A stretch of 64,000 nt of DNA from Echinococcus granulosus (Eukaryota; Platyhelminthes; Cestoda; Cyclophyllidea; Taeniidae), in assembly GCF_000524195.1 (NCBI RefSeq), contig NW_020170399.1, forward strand, positions 587,564 through 651,563, given 5' to 3'. The position numbers and the translations under genes were made by a program. Positions within the stretch are counted from its first letter, which is position 1. Every line of letters begins with the position of its first letter. This document shows, one piece after another, positions 32,901 to 45,555 of the stretch. Below the pieces are notes generated by a model. It saw only the letters and a list, made by a program, of their open reading frames with translations, searched no databases and had not been told where the DNA came from.

Positions 32901-35626
32901 GCGTGTGTTCGTCGATTTGTCCAGCTGTCCGGTCTCGCCCTTAAGTTCCTCCTCTTAGTTAAAAAACTGCCTACACAATTTAGAGCGCTTTGTCCTCAAA
33001 TCCGCACAGTCAACGGTGTTTAGGGCGCACGTACGTACGCGTGTATGCGATACGAATCTCCTCCCTCTGTTGAGGGGCAAATGATCCGATAAATACGTCC
33101 ATTTTGACGCATTGACATTTTAATTGCGCTTCAAATTGTCCCCCCCCCCTCTGTACACCAACTTGCCAACATCAACACTGAACACATCGCATTCCCTCCT
33201 TCCACGTACACAAGGACGACTTTATTTTTAGTAAATCCGGATACTTCGATGCCACCACTGCAACAACACCCAATCCCACACCTTTCGCATTTGTGTTCAT
33301 GAGAATTTCCTAGCTTGCACAGCCTTGGGATCATCTTCCCTTTCCTCCTCTCATTTTTCCTTTACGCTGGGCTGAGGTTTTTTACTCCCCTCCTGCCCCC
33401 CTGTACACGATTTATTAATTGAAGGGCATCCTTATGGAGGTGTTTGACCTCAGCATGCAGAAGTGTAACCTAATTAGTTTTCGGACACGTACATTTAAAT
33501 GCCATTAGTAGTGACTCAGATATGTGCTTACTTTTTCACCTGTGCAACGCACCTTTTCCTCACCGGATCCATTTTCACATCTGGCCTGGTCGAGAAGGTA
33601 GTAACTTTTGAATGTGAACTTCTGATCTGAGGCCATGCAGCTTCGGTGTCGATAGTCGCAGCTCTAGACGGCCACCGTGTGAGATCAAATGTGCACATGT
33701 ATGTGCGCGCGGGTTTCGGTACAAGTACTGCGCAACGCAATAAACCGATGTGTCAGACCTTCTTCTACGCAATTACTTGAGGTGAAACGGTGGGTGAATA
33801 TGTGTCCCCGGCTCATTTTGCAGCTTTTCTATTCCGAGGTCAAAGTGTACATTCCGTTCGCCGTATTCTTGTGTCCTCATGGTTGAATGTCGGACGGGTC
33901 CCAGTAGTCAATCACTTCTGGTTTGGGATTAATCAGAATGCTGAATGCGATCGCAGGTTACAGCGCTGCAATGTAGTCGGGCGCTTCGCCTGTCAACAGT
34001 ATGCGTCTACTCACTTGGTGGGTGTGCAGTCATCCGCTTTCTTGCCCCGATCGTAAGGTCACAAACGAGGCGCACCAATGAACGTTTTACTGCCCTTGAT
34101 TTATTAATGATTGTTCAGCCTGTACTGCACTTTACTAGGAATCACTGAGACCCAGGTGTTCTGTGTAATTGCCTATGGTGTGTCCAAAGTCCAAAGGTTC
34201 TTTGCGCGCAAGAAAGACCTTGCTTTGCAACAATAATGAAGTTTGTTGGGAAAAGGGCCGTGAACACATTTCTGTTGAATTCTTTCTCTATTGGCAAAAA
34301 ATGAATTGTCGAAATTTTCCAGCAGAATTTTCTTGGATAGAACCTTTCGTTTTACGTCCATCACATGGGGCACTTTGTTAGCTCTGGCGTATTCCCCCTT
34401 GCATTTAGTAGAACTACGCTTCCAGCATCTAGGGTAACAGTTGAATAACATATGTACATCAAAGGATGGTCCGTATTCCCCCTGCACGAGGTACCAGCCG
34501 GCGAAATTTGTGCATTCGTTTCGTGTCTTGTAAGCTGTCTTCCTTGTCAAAATGTGTACTTTGCACGATGAGTGGTAAACTCATGCAGAATTGCTGCTTC
34601 ATCCGCTCCGCAATCTACCTCCTTTGCACGATGGGAGCGTCATATTAGGTTTACCATATCTTGAAATCATGGTGGGTTTTGGAAGAGGAGCCAGACGCCT
34701 AATTATTAGGTGAACTGTCAATCGAAACCAAGCTTTCCTACGGATGGTGGTTGATTGTTCAAAAATGCCTTATTGTCGTAAGAATAACTCCTGATCATAC
34801 GCTTAGTGCTCAACCATTTCAAATGCAGCTGTCATCAAATTGCTGAAAAGTTTGCAGAGTTCGGAAGTTTCCACAGTGTCTACTGCTGCTGCATTGTGAG
34901 AATGAGTAACCCTCGAATAGATGTTACACCTTCTTGGCGAGTTATCACGTAATGAATCAAACGCAAATTTGAATGTGGGATAAGCGTTCGAGGCTTAAGA
35001 CACGCTAACATTGCCCAGAGGACATCAATCCCTGCGCAATAAAATGGGTCATCATGTTGGTAGGGTTAATGCGCGTTCTGGTGGACCTGCATAGGTCAGA
35101 CTAATGGGGGATATTTGTCCCCCATGCGCAATGTCCATCATAGTTGCCTGGTGCATACTCCTGTGAACTTATTCTGACCCCTACCTAAGTGCTCTGTCTA
35201 CAAAGCCGAATGCTTATTGGTTGGTTCAATTGCCTCTATGCAGGCAACCCCCGGAATCCCCCCAAGTTATTGAAAGGCGAGAATGGCGAAGAGGTGTGTC
35301 GTAAGTGCACAGCGTCTGACGACCACCCAATCGTTCTAAGACGAAAACCGAGCAATCGCCAGTCGCAGCATCAGCAATCTCAAGGGGGTGTCTGTTCCAT
35401 CTATTGCAACACTCATGTCCCCTCTGCGAGTCGCCAGTTCACTCTCCCCTCGCCCCATGCTGATGACGAGGTCAAATGCGTAGCCGCTGCTGCTGGTGGT
35501 GTGTCCAACATGGCCAACGGCATTGCTGATACCTCTGCTGTCACAGGCGCCACTTCTGCCAACCTCCCTTCCGACGATGAGCTTGTGAGTCCCCTTCCTA
35601 TTCCGTTCTTACTCTCTATATTTTAA
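20998..35626 (+). CDS. RhoGAP-domain protein (Rho-family GTPase-activating)
   Basis: Predicted to speed GTP hydrolysis by Rho-type GTPases. Nine exons join in phase: 20998-21129, 21164-21435, 21557-21722, 22037-22199, 22374-22451, 25202-25468, 28464-28696, 31097-31256 and 35244-35584. They give 604 residues. Reading on through the last donor reaches a stop at 35624 (617 residues), so whether this is the final exon is open. The RhoGAP fold spans about residues 40-205. It has the arginine finger in DLFRRPGN (R62), the conserved Lys in ANIAKRFLL (K98) and the conserved Asn in VNAMSVEAVAKSVAGSIF (N165). The rest is low-complexity: a glycine run, PLPPPPHH, RKPSNRQSQHQQSQGG and an acidic PSDDE end. 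ATG 20998 directly follows an acceptor (ttatccag). The early introns include one of 34 nt; the last four are 2.4-4.0 kb. The subfamily was not identified. Exons 6-9 are less certain than exons 1-5. Confidence 0.78.
22452..25201 (+). other. large RhoGAP intron 5 with a C13 tract
   Basis: 2750-nt intron bounded by gac g|gtgcgt and cacgcag|aa, phase 1. A run of 13 C at 23418-23430 is the main simple-sequence feature. The short ORFs inside have no match I recognise. Confidence 0.6.
25469..28463 (+). other. large RhoGAP intron 6
   Basis: 2995-nt intron, phase 1, from gtaagt to gaagcag. It contains several ORFs of about 90-100 codons that look like non-coding openness. No element was recognised. 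A short in-frame stretch after 25569 (ttacag|tttcatg) was considered as an exon and rejected on phase. Confidence 0.55.
28697..31096 (+). other. large RhoGAP intron 7
   Basis: 2400-nt intron from gtatgt to ttttcag, phase 0. Pyrimidine-rich throughout, with no repeat or gene recognised. Confidence 0.55.
31257..35243 (+). other. large RhoGAP intron 8 with a C10 tract
   Basis: 3987-nt intron from gtgcgt to atgcag, phase 1. It contains a run of 10 C at 33140-33149. ORFs such as those on both strands at 32265-32658 overlap and resemble nothing known. Confidence 0.55.
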
Positions 35627-37367
35627 TGTTCCCGTCCACATCTAAATGTTGCTTGTTATCTTGGCTGCATTCATGGCTGACCCCGTATCCTATGTCGGGT
35701 TGGAGTCATTTCTACGATTGTTCACGAAGACCGTGTCCTTTCTGGAATGGGCGTTTTTAAGTACTGTTTGGTTCATATTTCTGGGAGAATTGTTTTGATT
35801 GGGTGGGGCATTGTCCTTTGAACTTAAAGCCAGCGTTTTATGTTGTAAGCAGAAACAAGGTTGCATAGCGCTGATACTTCGGATAGCCCAGACAGAACCA
35901 TAGGTTTCGCAGATTTAGGTAATGCTAGCATTGTAAAACTTAGCATGAAGATTTGTTTGGAAGAAAATAGCGTTAACTCGCAGGCAACTCTTGTTCTTGA
36001 TGTTTTCACCCACTAAGCTACGCTGTGCCACTGGCACTGCCTTCTGCCAATCTCTGCACCTAATTCAGTGCCACTGGTGTAATCAGTTGTGAGGAGTAAA
36101 TCCAATCTGAAGATGTTTTTGGGTGTAGAAGGAAATGCGTCATACGTGGATGAACTGACCAGTTGGATTGTGACCGTGCCATACTACGTCGGTTGGTTCA
36201 AAGTGACTTCCTGTTCTTTTGTACCAGGCTATGCCGAATTTTACGAAATCCGAGTGTAACTGTGTTTACAATGATTTTGTGGTTTCCGTTAGCATGAATT
36301 TGCTGCAGCGCCATTCCTTGCTTTTGGTAGCAATTAAGCTGAGTGAATGAATCGCTAAAGACCGACTGCATGCGATTTGATTCCCATAGTATTCGAGCAA
36401 GGACAAGTCATAATCCGCAGTCACAGCTGATCTGCAGACTTCCGGACACTGAACCAAAATGCCGTTTATTGTGAGCAGTGTCTAATGCCGTTTTTTGTGT
36501 AAACATTTGCCGACGGAATCTCACTAAATTTGTATGAACATCTGCGCGCCCGACTGAACCGATAATAATTGCCTTAGTGCAATAACCTTCCATCAGAGTT
36601 GCGACTAAATTAAACTTGAAGAGAAGGTGGTTTCCGTTATTTGAGGCGTGTTTGTATCCACCCATTGCTCCATTCATCTCTCTGGAGCAGGGCGGTGTTT
36701 CACCCTCGCGGTAATTTTTGCACGCCTCTTTCTGGTACACTGCTGTGTGAGAGTGCCTTGTAAATAGCTGGGCGTGTCTCCTCTTTCACACTGCCCAGTG
36801 TGAGATTACCTCCTTGCTTTCTTACCTTCTGGTGGCGTACTTTGACTGTTTCCCCTTCGCAATGACAACTTCTCTCCCTAGATGGTAGCGTTATATTTAA
36901 TACTGTAACGAAAGTCGGTCTCCAGATTGATTGCACAACAATGCAGTATTTACAATGGCAGTTGGCTGTCACATTGCTGGTTTTGTCAAAGCGCTAATTT
37001 CACATTTTGAAGTAGGTTAAGGGGTTAACAAAGTTGACGATGCAGCCCACTAAACCAGTAACAAGCGTTTTGCTCTGCCATGTGGTTGAATATGGATGCC
37101 ATGTATGAAACTGGCAGAACTTGGCATAACCGTGTGCCAGTGGGCCTGAGGGTGGAGATAGTGGGAACCGAATCGGAACTGACCAAAATAAGTGCACATG
37201 GGAGAGATCTGCTTTCTCAAGTCAGGTGGCATGGGATTGTCACAGTCCACAATCCCTACCACCTGGAGTTAGATAACACACTTGGAAAAAGGCCGCCTTG
37301 GCAACCTCCGCATATTCTCTCCATCTCGCTACCGCCATGGCTACCCAATTTCCCCCCTCCCCTAGAT
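35627..37367. other. no recognisable gene
   Basis: Sequence after the last RhoGAP exon found. It could be a further intron or 3' flank. Only overlapping short ORFs are present. The end is pyrimidine-rich (cccccctcccc) and runs into the assembly gap. Confidence 0.45.
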
Positions 37368-37467
37368 NNNNNNNNNNNNNNNNNNNNNNNNNNNNNNNNN
37401 NNNNNNNNNNNNNNNNNNNNNNNNNNNNNNNNNNNNNNNNNNNNNNNNNNNNNNNNNNNNNNNNNNN
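37368..37467. other. assembly gap of 100 N
   Basis: Exactly 100 N, the usual placeholder for a gap of unknown size. The left flank is C-rich (tttcccccctcccctagat), so a simple-sequence tract may have stopped assembly. ORFs spanning it are artefacts. Confidence 0.99.
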
Positions 37468-37995
37468 GTCATCCATCTTTTTGTATTAAGCGACGCCTAA
37501 ATGTCCCTACTTAGGTCCGTCTGTCCGTTGTTCTTCATTCGCACTTCTTCCCTCGGTGTTTGCTCCATGCAAGGGCGTATCCACACCCTGTACAAATGAA
37601 AGAAGATTCTGGCAAGCGAGGCTGGTTACGGCATAAGATCGTCTGACTTCCTTCATCCTACCTATTGTTCTGCATCTCTTTTCGAAGGAAACTACCAGAA
37701 CTGGGGTGTAGGGATGTAAAGCACAATTGACTGACAACTGATTGGACACGATCTACACACTTTGGAATTTTCTCATCTACCCATCCGGATAGGATAGGCT
37801 AGGTCTGGCGGCGGCATCGGCTCTTCGCATCGTGAACGCACATTGCCACTGGCAAACATGCACGAATTCAATCGTTTGAAGCTCTAATGCGTAGCTACAC
37901 TCTCATATCAGTTCGCGGATTATGGAACCTTGGACACACCACTTGCCACTAATAATGCGCTTGTATTATGATTAAGGAGGGGAAGAAAGCCACGT

Positions 37996-38405
37996 TTGCC
38001 TAGTTTGCTTGCAGTACAATTTGCTTCTTTAAATTACTTCAAAAGTTCTTTTAAGGCAGTTACTCAGGAATTAGCCGCTACTGTTGCCACTGGCGCATTA
38101 GAGCTCAAAATTCATCCTGGTGTTTTGTGGTGGTTAAAGATCCCAATGTTTTCTCATTTAATTATGCGGATATCGGGATACCTATGGTTTGAAAAGAGCG
38201 TAAAGGTTGGCGCCAGATGCTAGTAAAACTTACGCTAAGCTCCACCTCAAAGAAACTGCTTTTCCTAACGGTAAAATCCACAAACCCTGTAGGATTTTAA
38301 AGAAAGCAGTTAAAGCGGGTCTGAAGATTATGCGTTTGATGTTGGCGTTGTGACGGACCAATCACTGATGCTCACTTCTTGGTCCTTAATTGCCAAGTGT
38401 TATTC
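37996..38405 (+). pseudogene. possible frameshifted coding remnant, parent unknown
   Basis: Protein-like sequence runs through successive frames. The first frame gives a stretch such as QELAATVATGALELKIHPG ending at a stop near 38221. The next gives DASKTYAKLHLKETAFPNGK and then CRILKKAVKAG. A third gives GSEDYAFDVGVVTDQSLML before a stop. Each piece looks more like protein than its shadows, but together they need at least two frame changes. I could not identify the parent. It could be a processed pseudogene, a decayed transposon ORF or chance. Confidence 0.3.
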
Positions 38406-41400
38406 TTATCTCTAGCTAGAGACGCGATATTTTGTGGCTGTGAAGTACTACGGTCCAGATCCTTCATCTTCAATAAGAAATGCTCTCTTCTCGCCATACG
38501 AGAGAGAGGACTTTGAACACACTGCTACCTACACACCTCTGCGGCCTTGATGCGTCTCCTCTCCCCCCCACCTCCTCCGGCGCCCTCCTTACCCCACTGT
38601 GTACATACACCCTTCTTGGTTTTCCCCTCCTCGATATGCAACCCTGAATCTCATTTTCCTCCTTGTGGTGGATGATTTTACGCCCACTTCCCTCGCCCAC
38701 TATACATGTACGTGCACGGTTCCTCTCGAGCAGTGGACCCACTCAGCCTTTTTCTTTTCCTCTTCACACTCATTGTACTTCGTGTTCTGATTACGTAGGG
38801 CTCCCCTGCTTCTCGCCTTTTACTTGAACTGGTTTCTTTGTGTTTGTTTGTTCCCGTCTCTGCGTGTGAGTGTGCTTATGGTGAACAAATTTGTCCGCCC
38901 TCTTTTAATTCTGCCTTTTTCCGTCGCCCTTCCTCATGCTCCTTCGAAGTGAGTAGATTATACTGACTGTGTTCTCACCGGTCGACTCACCTCTTGATAG
39001 TGACTAGGTGTGGGTAGTTCAAGTTGAAATCACTCTCCTGGTGTGATCTAGAAATTAAACAGTAAATATAGGTCATCTGAGGTGAAGCTCTAGGTTGGGG
39101 CTTTGCTATCACCATTTTTTCAAGTTAAAAAGCATCACCCAAGTTGTCCCCTTCCAGACTACCAAAAATTATAGTCGAATGGAGGGACTCAGATGTCGCA
39201 ATTGCAAATCTATCCACTCGTATGAGAATAAAGGTTTAGGGCCAGACCAGAGATCTCCGGGGGAGGACAGGTGGCTCACGGTTGTCCTCTCCCCCTTTTG
39301 TTGCAGTGTCGTAGGCAGTGCATGGGTATGCTATGTTAGTTCTGAAGTGGAGGGCTTGGATCCATACTATGTGATTCCACAAGGGTCCGGTATTTACCCT
39401 GCGAGTTGAACAGACGTGATATAAAATAGAGAGTGAAGATAAGAAAGCGTGTGAAACGGTCATCGGACGCTGAAATGCAAATCTGTTTGAATTGACAGGG
39501 TGATTGCTGCTCCTATGTCGAAGTCTTTGTCAGATTTCCAGCTAATCAACAATTTTTAGCGCACTGGAAGTGAAAGTTCTGTCCAAGCCATGTCGCAGGG
39601 TTTGTTCAAATCAGAGCAATCGTCTATTTTACATTAAGGCCTGAATGAAATTCCACAAACGCCCCCGAAACGCATCGTATTGGGCTGAACATGGTTCTGA
39701 GCAAATAATCATGGAAGGATTTCCCCTCAGCATTTGAAGTGCTTGTGGAGGGATTCCGAAAAATGGTTTTTACTTGAAGGTTTAGGTAATCCACTTAGTA
39801 GGAGTATAATTACTGCAGTCGAGACTTACCAGTTGGTTTTATCACATTTGCGGAACCCGACGCAATTCTGCATGACTGAATCGGAATGGCTCATGGGATA
39901 GTAAGCCACTATCTAAAGTAGATATTCCATACTTAACTAAGGATGGATGTTCAGGGATTAAGAAATGAGTTGTGGAATTCACCTATTAGGTACAAAAAAT
40001 CCTTTTCGAGCTACTGATTGGAGTATAAGTACTATCCCCTCGCCTCTTGCAGGAAACCTTCCTGCTGATGGAGCTATTCAAAGTCTAGCGAGGTCGTTTA
40101 TGACGTACACTTCGAATGCTGAATCCGATTAATGCTGTGCAAGTGCTAGACATCATGACACCAACATCGTCTTCATGTACCTCTAAATTGCCCTGTCTTT
40201 TTGTATTCGAAGATTTTGGGTTTGCTTGAATTTGCGACTTTCCAGCTGGTACAACTTCAGTATTTGGTGGGATGAATTTAGGTGTAGTAATTCTTAAGAA
40301 GCCACCTCCTAGTTATTCAAGCACGCAGTCACCAACACTTTTCACCCTCGTCTGACGTGACTCACTAGGTGTGGATCATCGTGATGACAATAACACCGCC
40401 CATTCATGTGGGTGAACCCATCACCTTTTGCCTAATCGTCTGCTCTGCAGAGTATTTGCGTAACCACTTCTGAACTCTCATTCATGCTCTTTTAGAAGTT
40501 AGTAAGGTATTTCACAATTTTTTTTTGTAACTCCTTACAGCAGCTCATCTTCCAATCTCTAAAACAGTGAATCCTTTAAAAATCGCTTCTCTAAGTAGAG
40601 GTGGCATGCTTTCTTAAGAAGAATGTCCCTATTAAGGCGATTTCACAATTCAGATTCAAATCTGAAATATCCTAGAGAAATGGACAAACCGGCTCAATTA
40701 ATTGTCAATTCTCAAACCCAAGTCGAAGAGTGGGTGGCTTGGCTACGGATCAAGTCGAATTCGCCTCGGATGTTTCAAAAATGAAATTAGTAAATAAACC
40801 ATCGTGAAAAATCAACCAACACTGTTGTGCACACCACCAGCAACATAGAGCGGCCTAATGTGAGATGTAATTTTCAGTAAATTTGGGCAAACAATGGCCT
40901 CATCAGCCCTTTCCCCTTTTTCAAAATTTTATTGCATAGAGCTCTAAGTTAGACAGTTGTGTGGGCATCCCTAGTTAAAGGGTGGAACTCCCAAAGGGTG
41001 CTGTTTCCTTTAAATAACAAGCATTCACGGTGGAAGTAAAGCTATTGCATCAGGACAAGAGGAGGTCTCCATACTGAGCTGCTGCCCGAATAGGGCAAGA
41101 GCTGTGGACAAAATGAATGAAAGGGCGATATGCCTCCTGTTGACAGGTCATGCGCATAATAAAGCAGCTATCTAATGACAGCGGTGCGTGACCACGGGCC
41201 AGACACTTCAGCTAATAAAGGGAAAAAAGCTCTTTTATCCATAATTCGTAAAGAAAGGGGTACAAATTTCCAGAACACTTCGTTATAGTGAATACCATGG
41301 ACACAGATCTACAAAGTCTACCAGTGTTGTTTTCGAATTCCAAATCAGATATACGCACAAAATATATTATTAAAAAATACTAACGCATAAGGTTCTGCCT

Positions 41401-41767
41401 TAATCTCCTCATCTTCCCTCCTCTTCCCCTGAGAGCAAGTAAGGTGACTAGGTAAGGGTATATTTTATCGGTAATATTTGGAGCGAGGGCCATGGATCAG
41501 GAGTACGCCCGTTCACAACACTCTTCCACCCCAAGGATTTTTTGACGATCCCTCCATTACGCAATTCTTGTTGACTGATTGCTCCGTCTCTCTGGACTGC
41601 ATGTTTTCTCTCGTCTTTTTGAGCACCTTTATTTTTTTAATATGCCATCACGGAGGTGGTTTTCTCTTCCATTAGTGCGGAAACTGGTGTACCTTTGCAG
41701 CGCAGCATCTTGTGGTGAGCGGTTATGCACTGGCAACGAAGTTGTGCTTTCATTACCCGGGACGCAT
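38406..41767. other. no recognisable gene
   Basis: Intergenic or intronic sequence with short ORFs only. It is C/T-rich around 38480-38960 and AT-rich afterwards. No RNA gene or named repeat was recognised. The right boundary is the 3' end of the retrotransposon remnant. Confidence 0.45.
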
Positions 41768-43580
41768 CTATCCTCCGCAGATGTCAAAACCTGCAGCGTG
41801 TTTCAGTTGCCCATTTGGCCTGAATAGTTGTACTGGCTCTCCTTCGCGATAGACGTCAGTCTGGCTGTGTTTTCCGTAATACTTCTCCCTGATATACTGC
41901 GGCTTTAAGGGTTTACGTGCAATGTTGAGAGTTTGTCTTCTGCCTTCTTTCAGTAGCACTACATACTCGGGGACGTTGTTGGTTGCTATTTCCGTGCTCG
42001 GTAAGAACATATCGGAGGGTACTCTCATTTCATAACATAGGAACATCTTAAACGGTGATACACAGTCAATGTATGGACAGTAGCCCTGTAAGCGAGGGAA
42101 ACTAGTGGTAGGCTTAAATCCCAGCCTTCAGGTTATGCATCCTTGCAGGAGGCCTTCAGTAGTCCTTTCCATCTGTCCATTCCATTGCGGATGTCCAGAT
42201 GTCGTGCGTATTCTGGAAATTCCAAAGATCCTGTATAGTTCAGTGAAGTGTAGGCTTTCGAAATTAGGACCTTGATTACCATGAACCGTTTTGGGTGTTC
42301 GATGCTGACAAATCCGCCAAGTGAAGAAAGCTGAGAGAACCATTTCAGTGTCTAGTGGTTTCATGGGTTCTGGGTCAGCCAATTTCGTGAAGTAATTTAC
42401 CATAGCCAGAGCACTTCGGTTCCCTCTCTTGATAAACGGAAGAGGACACATAATGCCAAGACCTACTCTTTCCCATGGGAATCCCGTGGGGATGGGCTGG
42501 AGTGGTACGACCGCTGTGAGGTGAGGCCATTTAAAACTGCTGCAGGTGACGCAGGTTCGGCAGAAATCAAGTACGTCTGGATTAAGCGGAGGCCACCAGT
42601 ACCTTTTTTTTTAAGGCGCCTGGCATCTTTTCTTCCACGCAGCCCAGTTGTTCGTATGACTCTTAGCGAACTGCTTGTACCAATAATAATCCAGAGATCA
42701 CTAGGCGTTTAAAACAACTAATGCCTTCTTAGTACCATAAGACCCCATCATCTGGGAAGAGTTTTTGGCCATTCTTGCCATATCCATCCAGTAGTCTCGC
42801 TCGACTAGATCATCTCACTCTCGTATATCAGGGCCATGTCGGGCTTAGCACTCTACGTATTTCCCCAGTGATGTTTACCAGATTGCCTCATGGTTATGGT
42901 GCGCACTACAACATGGACAGCTTCTGCCACGACCGGTCTGAAACACAATGTCTGCATTACTATGCCTTTTCCCTTTCTTGTACTGTTCTGTGACATCGCA
43001 CTGCTGCAGTTCTTCGTACCAGCCTGCATCTGAGCGGTCGATCATCTCCAATCTTCTTTTAAACCAGGTGAGTGCCTGATGATCCGATCTGACTACGAGC
43101 TTCCTCGCTATCGGATGGTACCTGAATTGTCTAACTATTGTGAAGACAGCAAACAGGTCACGTTGTGTTGCACTATTCTGTCTCATTTCTTTTTGCTAAA
43201 TCTTACACTCGTGTAGGCGATGACGTGTTCCATTCCTTCAATGGTTCTTTGTGAGGTTATACCGCCCACGCCTGCATCACTAGTGTCAGTATTTAGTGCA
43301 AATGGTAGGGCGCTCGATCCGAAGTGGGGCATTGCTGGAATCCGTGCAGAGCAGAGCATTTGCTCCAGTTCGTAGAACACTTCATCATGTTCCTTCGCCC
43401 AGTTGAAATTCCTTTTTGTCTGCTTTTTGGTTAATTTATGCTGTGGGCTGGCGATCTTAGCATAGCCTTTAACAAAGCGTCTGTAGTAAGTTGCTGAATC
43501 TGGGAAACAACGGAGTTACTTCTGGTTGGTATGTGTTGACCATGCCCTCACTTGTTTTGCACAGAGCTCGCTAATTGCCA
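41768..43580 (-). mobile_element. decayed Ty3/gypsy retrotransposon pol remnant
   Basis: Read on the minus strand, fragments of one pol polyprotein appear in the usual Ty3/gypsy order. About 43580-43390 has the end of reverse transcriptase (ATYYRRFVKGYAKIASP). About 43380-42875 has RNase H (NTDTSDAGVGGI, RSDHQALTWFKRRLE). About 42580-42128 has the integrase core (PTGFPWERVGL, HGNQGPNFESL, SGHPQWNGQMERT). About 42046-41768 has the integrase C-terminus (MRVPSDMFLPST). Stops and frame changes separate the pieces. The reverse transcriptase palm with its YxDD box, protease and gag are absent. In the integrase, the first two catalytic Asp positions are Gly and Asn, so the copy is dead. No LTRs were found. 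It shows which repeat families colonised this gene-poor region. Confidence 0.9.
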
Positions 43581-44564
43581 TGCCATCTAACGAGACAATA
43601 CGTTCTAAGTTATTTGCCGCCTTCGGAGAATTTTCCAAGCACATCTCGTAAGGACCCATGTAAGTCCTATTCATTATGAATTGCAGTTAGCTTTTGAAAC
43701 TAATTTAACTCTGTTAAAATTGACTCACACTCAAATATCCACTTTAAATTAAAATGTAGTTTTTCATCACGCCAATTTTAGGCAGCTGTCACGTTGTGTT
43801 ACGTGACTCGAGATGGAAGCATTGAAGTCTTCCATTATTATGGACTGGCATTGAGCGTGGCAAGCGTGAAGGAAAATGACCTCCAAAATGGCAACAGCAA
43901 AATGAGCATACGGGCGGCTGGGTGTTGCTTCTAATATGAAAAGGGACAAAATTCAAGAGCTGGAATTTGTAAAACTACTTTTCCAAATGGAAAATCAGTC
44001 CTTCTTATCAGCTCAGAGTGGTGAAACGCTGATTCGTTTGTCGGATGGGTAAATTCCCACTAGCTTAGGGACTGATCATGGTTCCATAATTATTAAAAAC
44101 ATACTTTTTTGAAAAAAAATCGGCTTATTCAATTTAATTTTAGGTGTTTGAAGTCTTAAAGTTTGCTAAAATCATCTCCCTCAACTTAACTGTCATTTTT
44201 TCTGCGGTTCTAGCAAACAGAGAGTGAATAAAAGGGGACTCAGAGTTGCATCAAGTACGAATAAGTGGATTTATAAATTGCCGAAGAGACACTGTGCAAT
44301 TTTGCAGATTTGTATCTTCTTCTCTAAGGCTTTGGTATTCTTAATAGAACTGTTTCGATGGAATTCTCAGCATGGCTACCTTTTCTTTTCAAGTAGTTTG
44401 TTATTTTGATCGGTGAACGCAGGTTACAGGGCATCTATCCGTGGATTGGCTTTGTGTTGGCATTCTAAAACAGCAAACACCACCGCTTATTGCTATCGGC
44501 TAAATTGCTTATCCCAAGTGAAATGCATTAATGAATATATGGCGCCCCAGGTCTTCCCAGAAGT

Positions 44565-44700
44565 CAAAATACTAGGAGAGAAAATGTATTACCGACGAAC
44601 AGAAGTGCTGGGGGTTACTGGCATGGTCATGCCGCCCTGCGAAAATATGAAGGCAGGGCATTAAGTACCCATAAAACTGCAACGGAGAGTTAAACAAGGA
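44565..44700 (+). repeat. diverged repeat pair, copy A
   Basis: Shares with 45400-45555 the block atactaggag-R-gaaa-R-tgtattac-Y-gacg, then a spaced series of similar words (gtcatg-ccgcc/tcgcc, gcag-gcattaagt/gcactttgt, gagttaaacaag/atgttaaacaag). The colinear order suggests two old copies of one element rather than chance. The family is unknown. Confidence 0.6.
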
Positions 44701-45399
44701 CTCAATATGTAACATAGCTTAACTCCCCCTTCGCACGCCGTCCTCTGCAATCCCATTGGTCATCGTCCAACATCGCCCATCACAGCGCAGTCGGTGCCAT
44801 GAGAAAGAGTGTTCCTGAACTAGCCGCGCCAGTTATCGAAGTTGTGTGCAATTAAGAAGGCACTCAACCACAACGTCACCGATCTCACTTGGCAATTCCA
44901 CTGGATTTGGAGTTCTACAGTGTTTAGGGATGGCTATGAGGGAAGGAGAATGTGTTAGTCATCTCAAATGCCCATTGCTAGTCAGGAGAACACTGGCCTG
45001 AAGGCAGAGTCATCTAATAAGAGACGGGAGTTAAAATAATTCTGAGGCGATAGTAATTCGTGCAGACTTCTCCTGGCAACTTTCTGCCCACTACAGTGCT
45101 ACTTGGTTGACGTCTTCATACAAGTACCGTAGTCAGTTCCGTAAAGAACTTTCAAGATGGGTTACGGATCATATCGATTCCATGGTTAATAGCAATCCCG
45201 AAGACCGCAAGGCTGGAGTAGATGCCAAGAGTAGCCATCACTTTTGATCCCTTTGTTAGTGGTCTTCTCATATCCTCCTGTCGCGAGCATATGTACTTCT
45301 TCCCTAAAATTCGGGAGAAATGCCCTTCACAATGGTGCTCACATTCCGCTGCAGCCAGTAAAGAGCCTCTATGACATCCTGAAGATGATGAAAGATATG

Positions 45400-45555
45400 A
45401 TACTAGGAGGGAAAGTGTATTACTGACGTAGAGAAGGGATAGAGGAGAAAGTTAAGGGCTATTGACACGGTCCGGAGGTCATGTCGCCTATCGGAAGTAC
45501 AGAAGCAGAGCACTTTGTGGCCTTGAAACCAGAATGCAATGTTAAACAAGCAATC
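45400..45555 (+). repeat. diverged repeat pair, copy B
   Basis: Second copy of the element at 44565-44700, about 835 bp downstream in the same orientation. It carries a small insertion relative to copy A between the gacg word and the gtcatg word. Confidence 0.6.

Noticed and set aside
37080..37514. ORFs spanning the N gap
   Set aside because: The open frame is produced by the run of N and is not evidence of coding.
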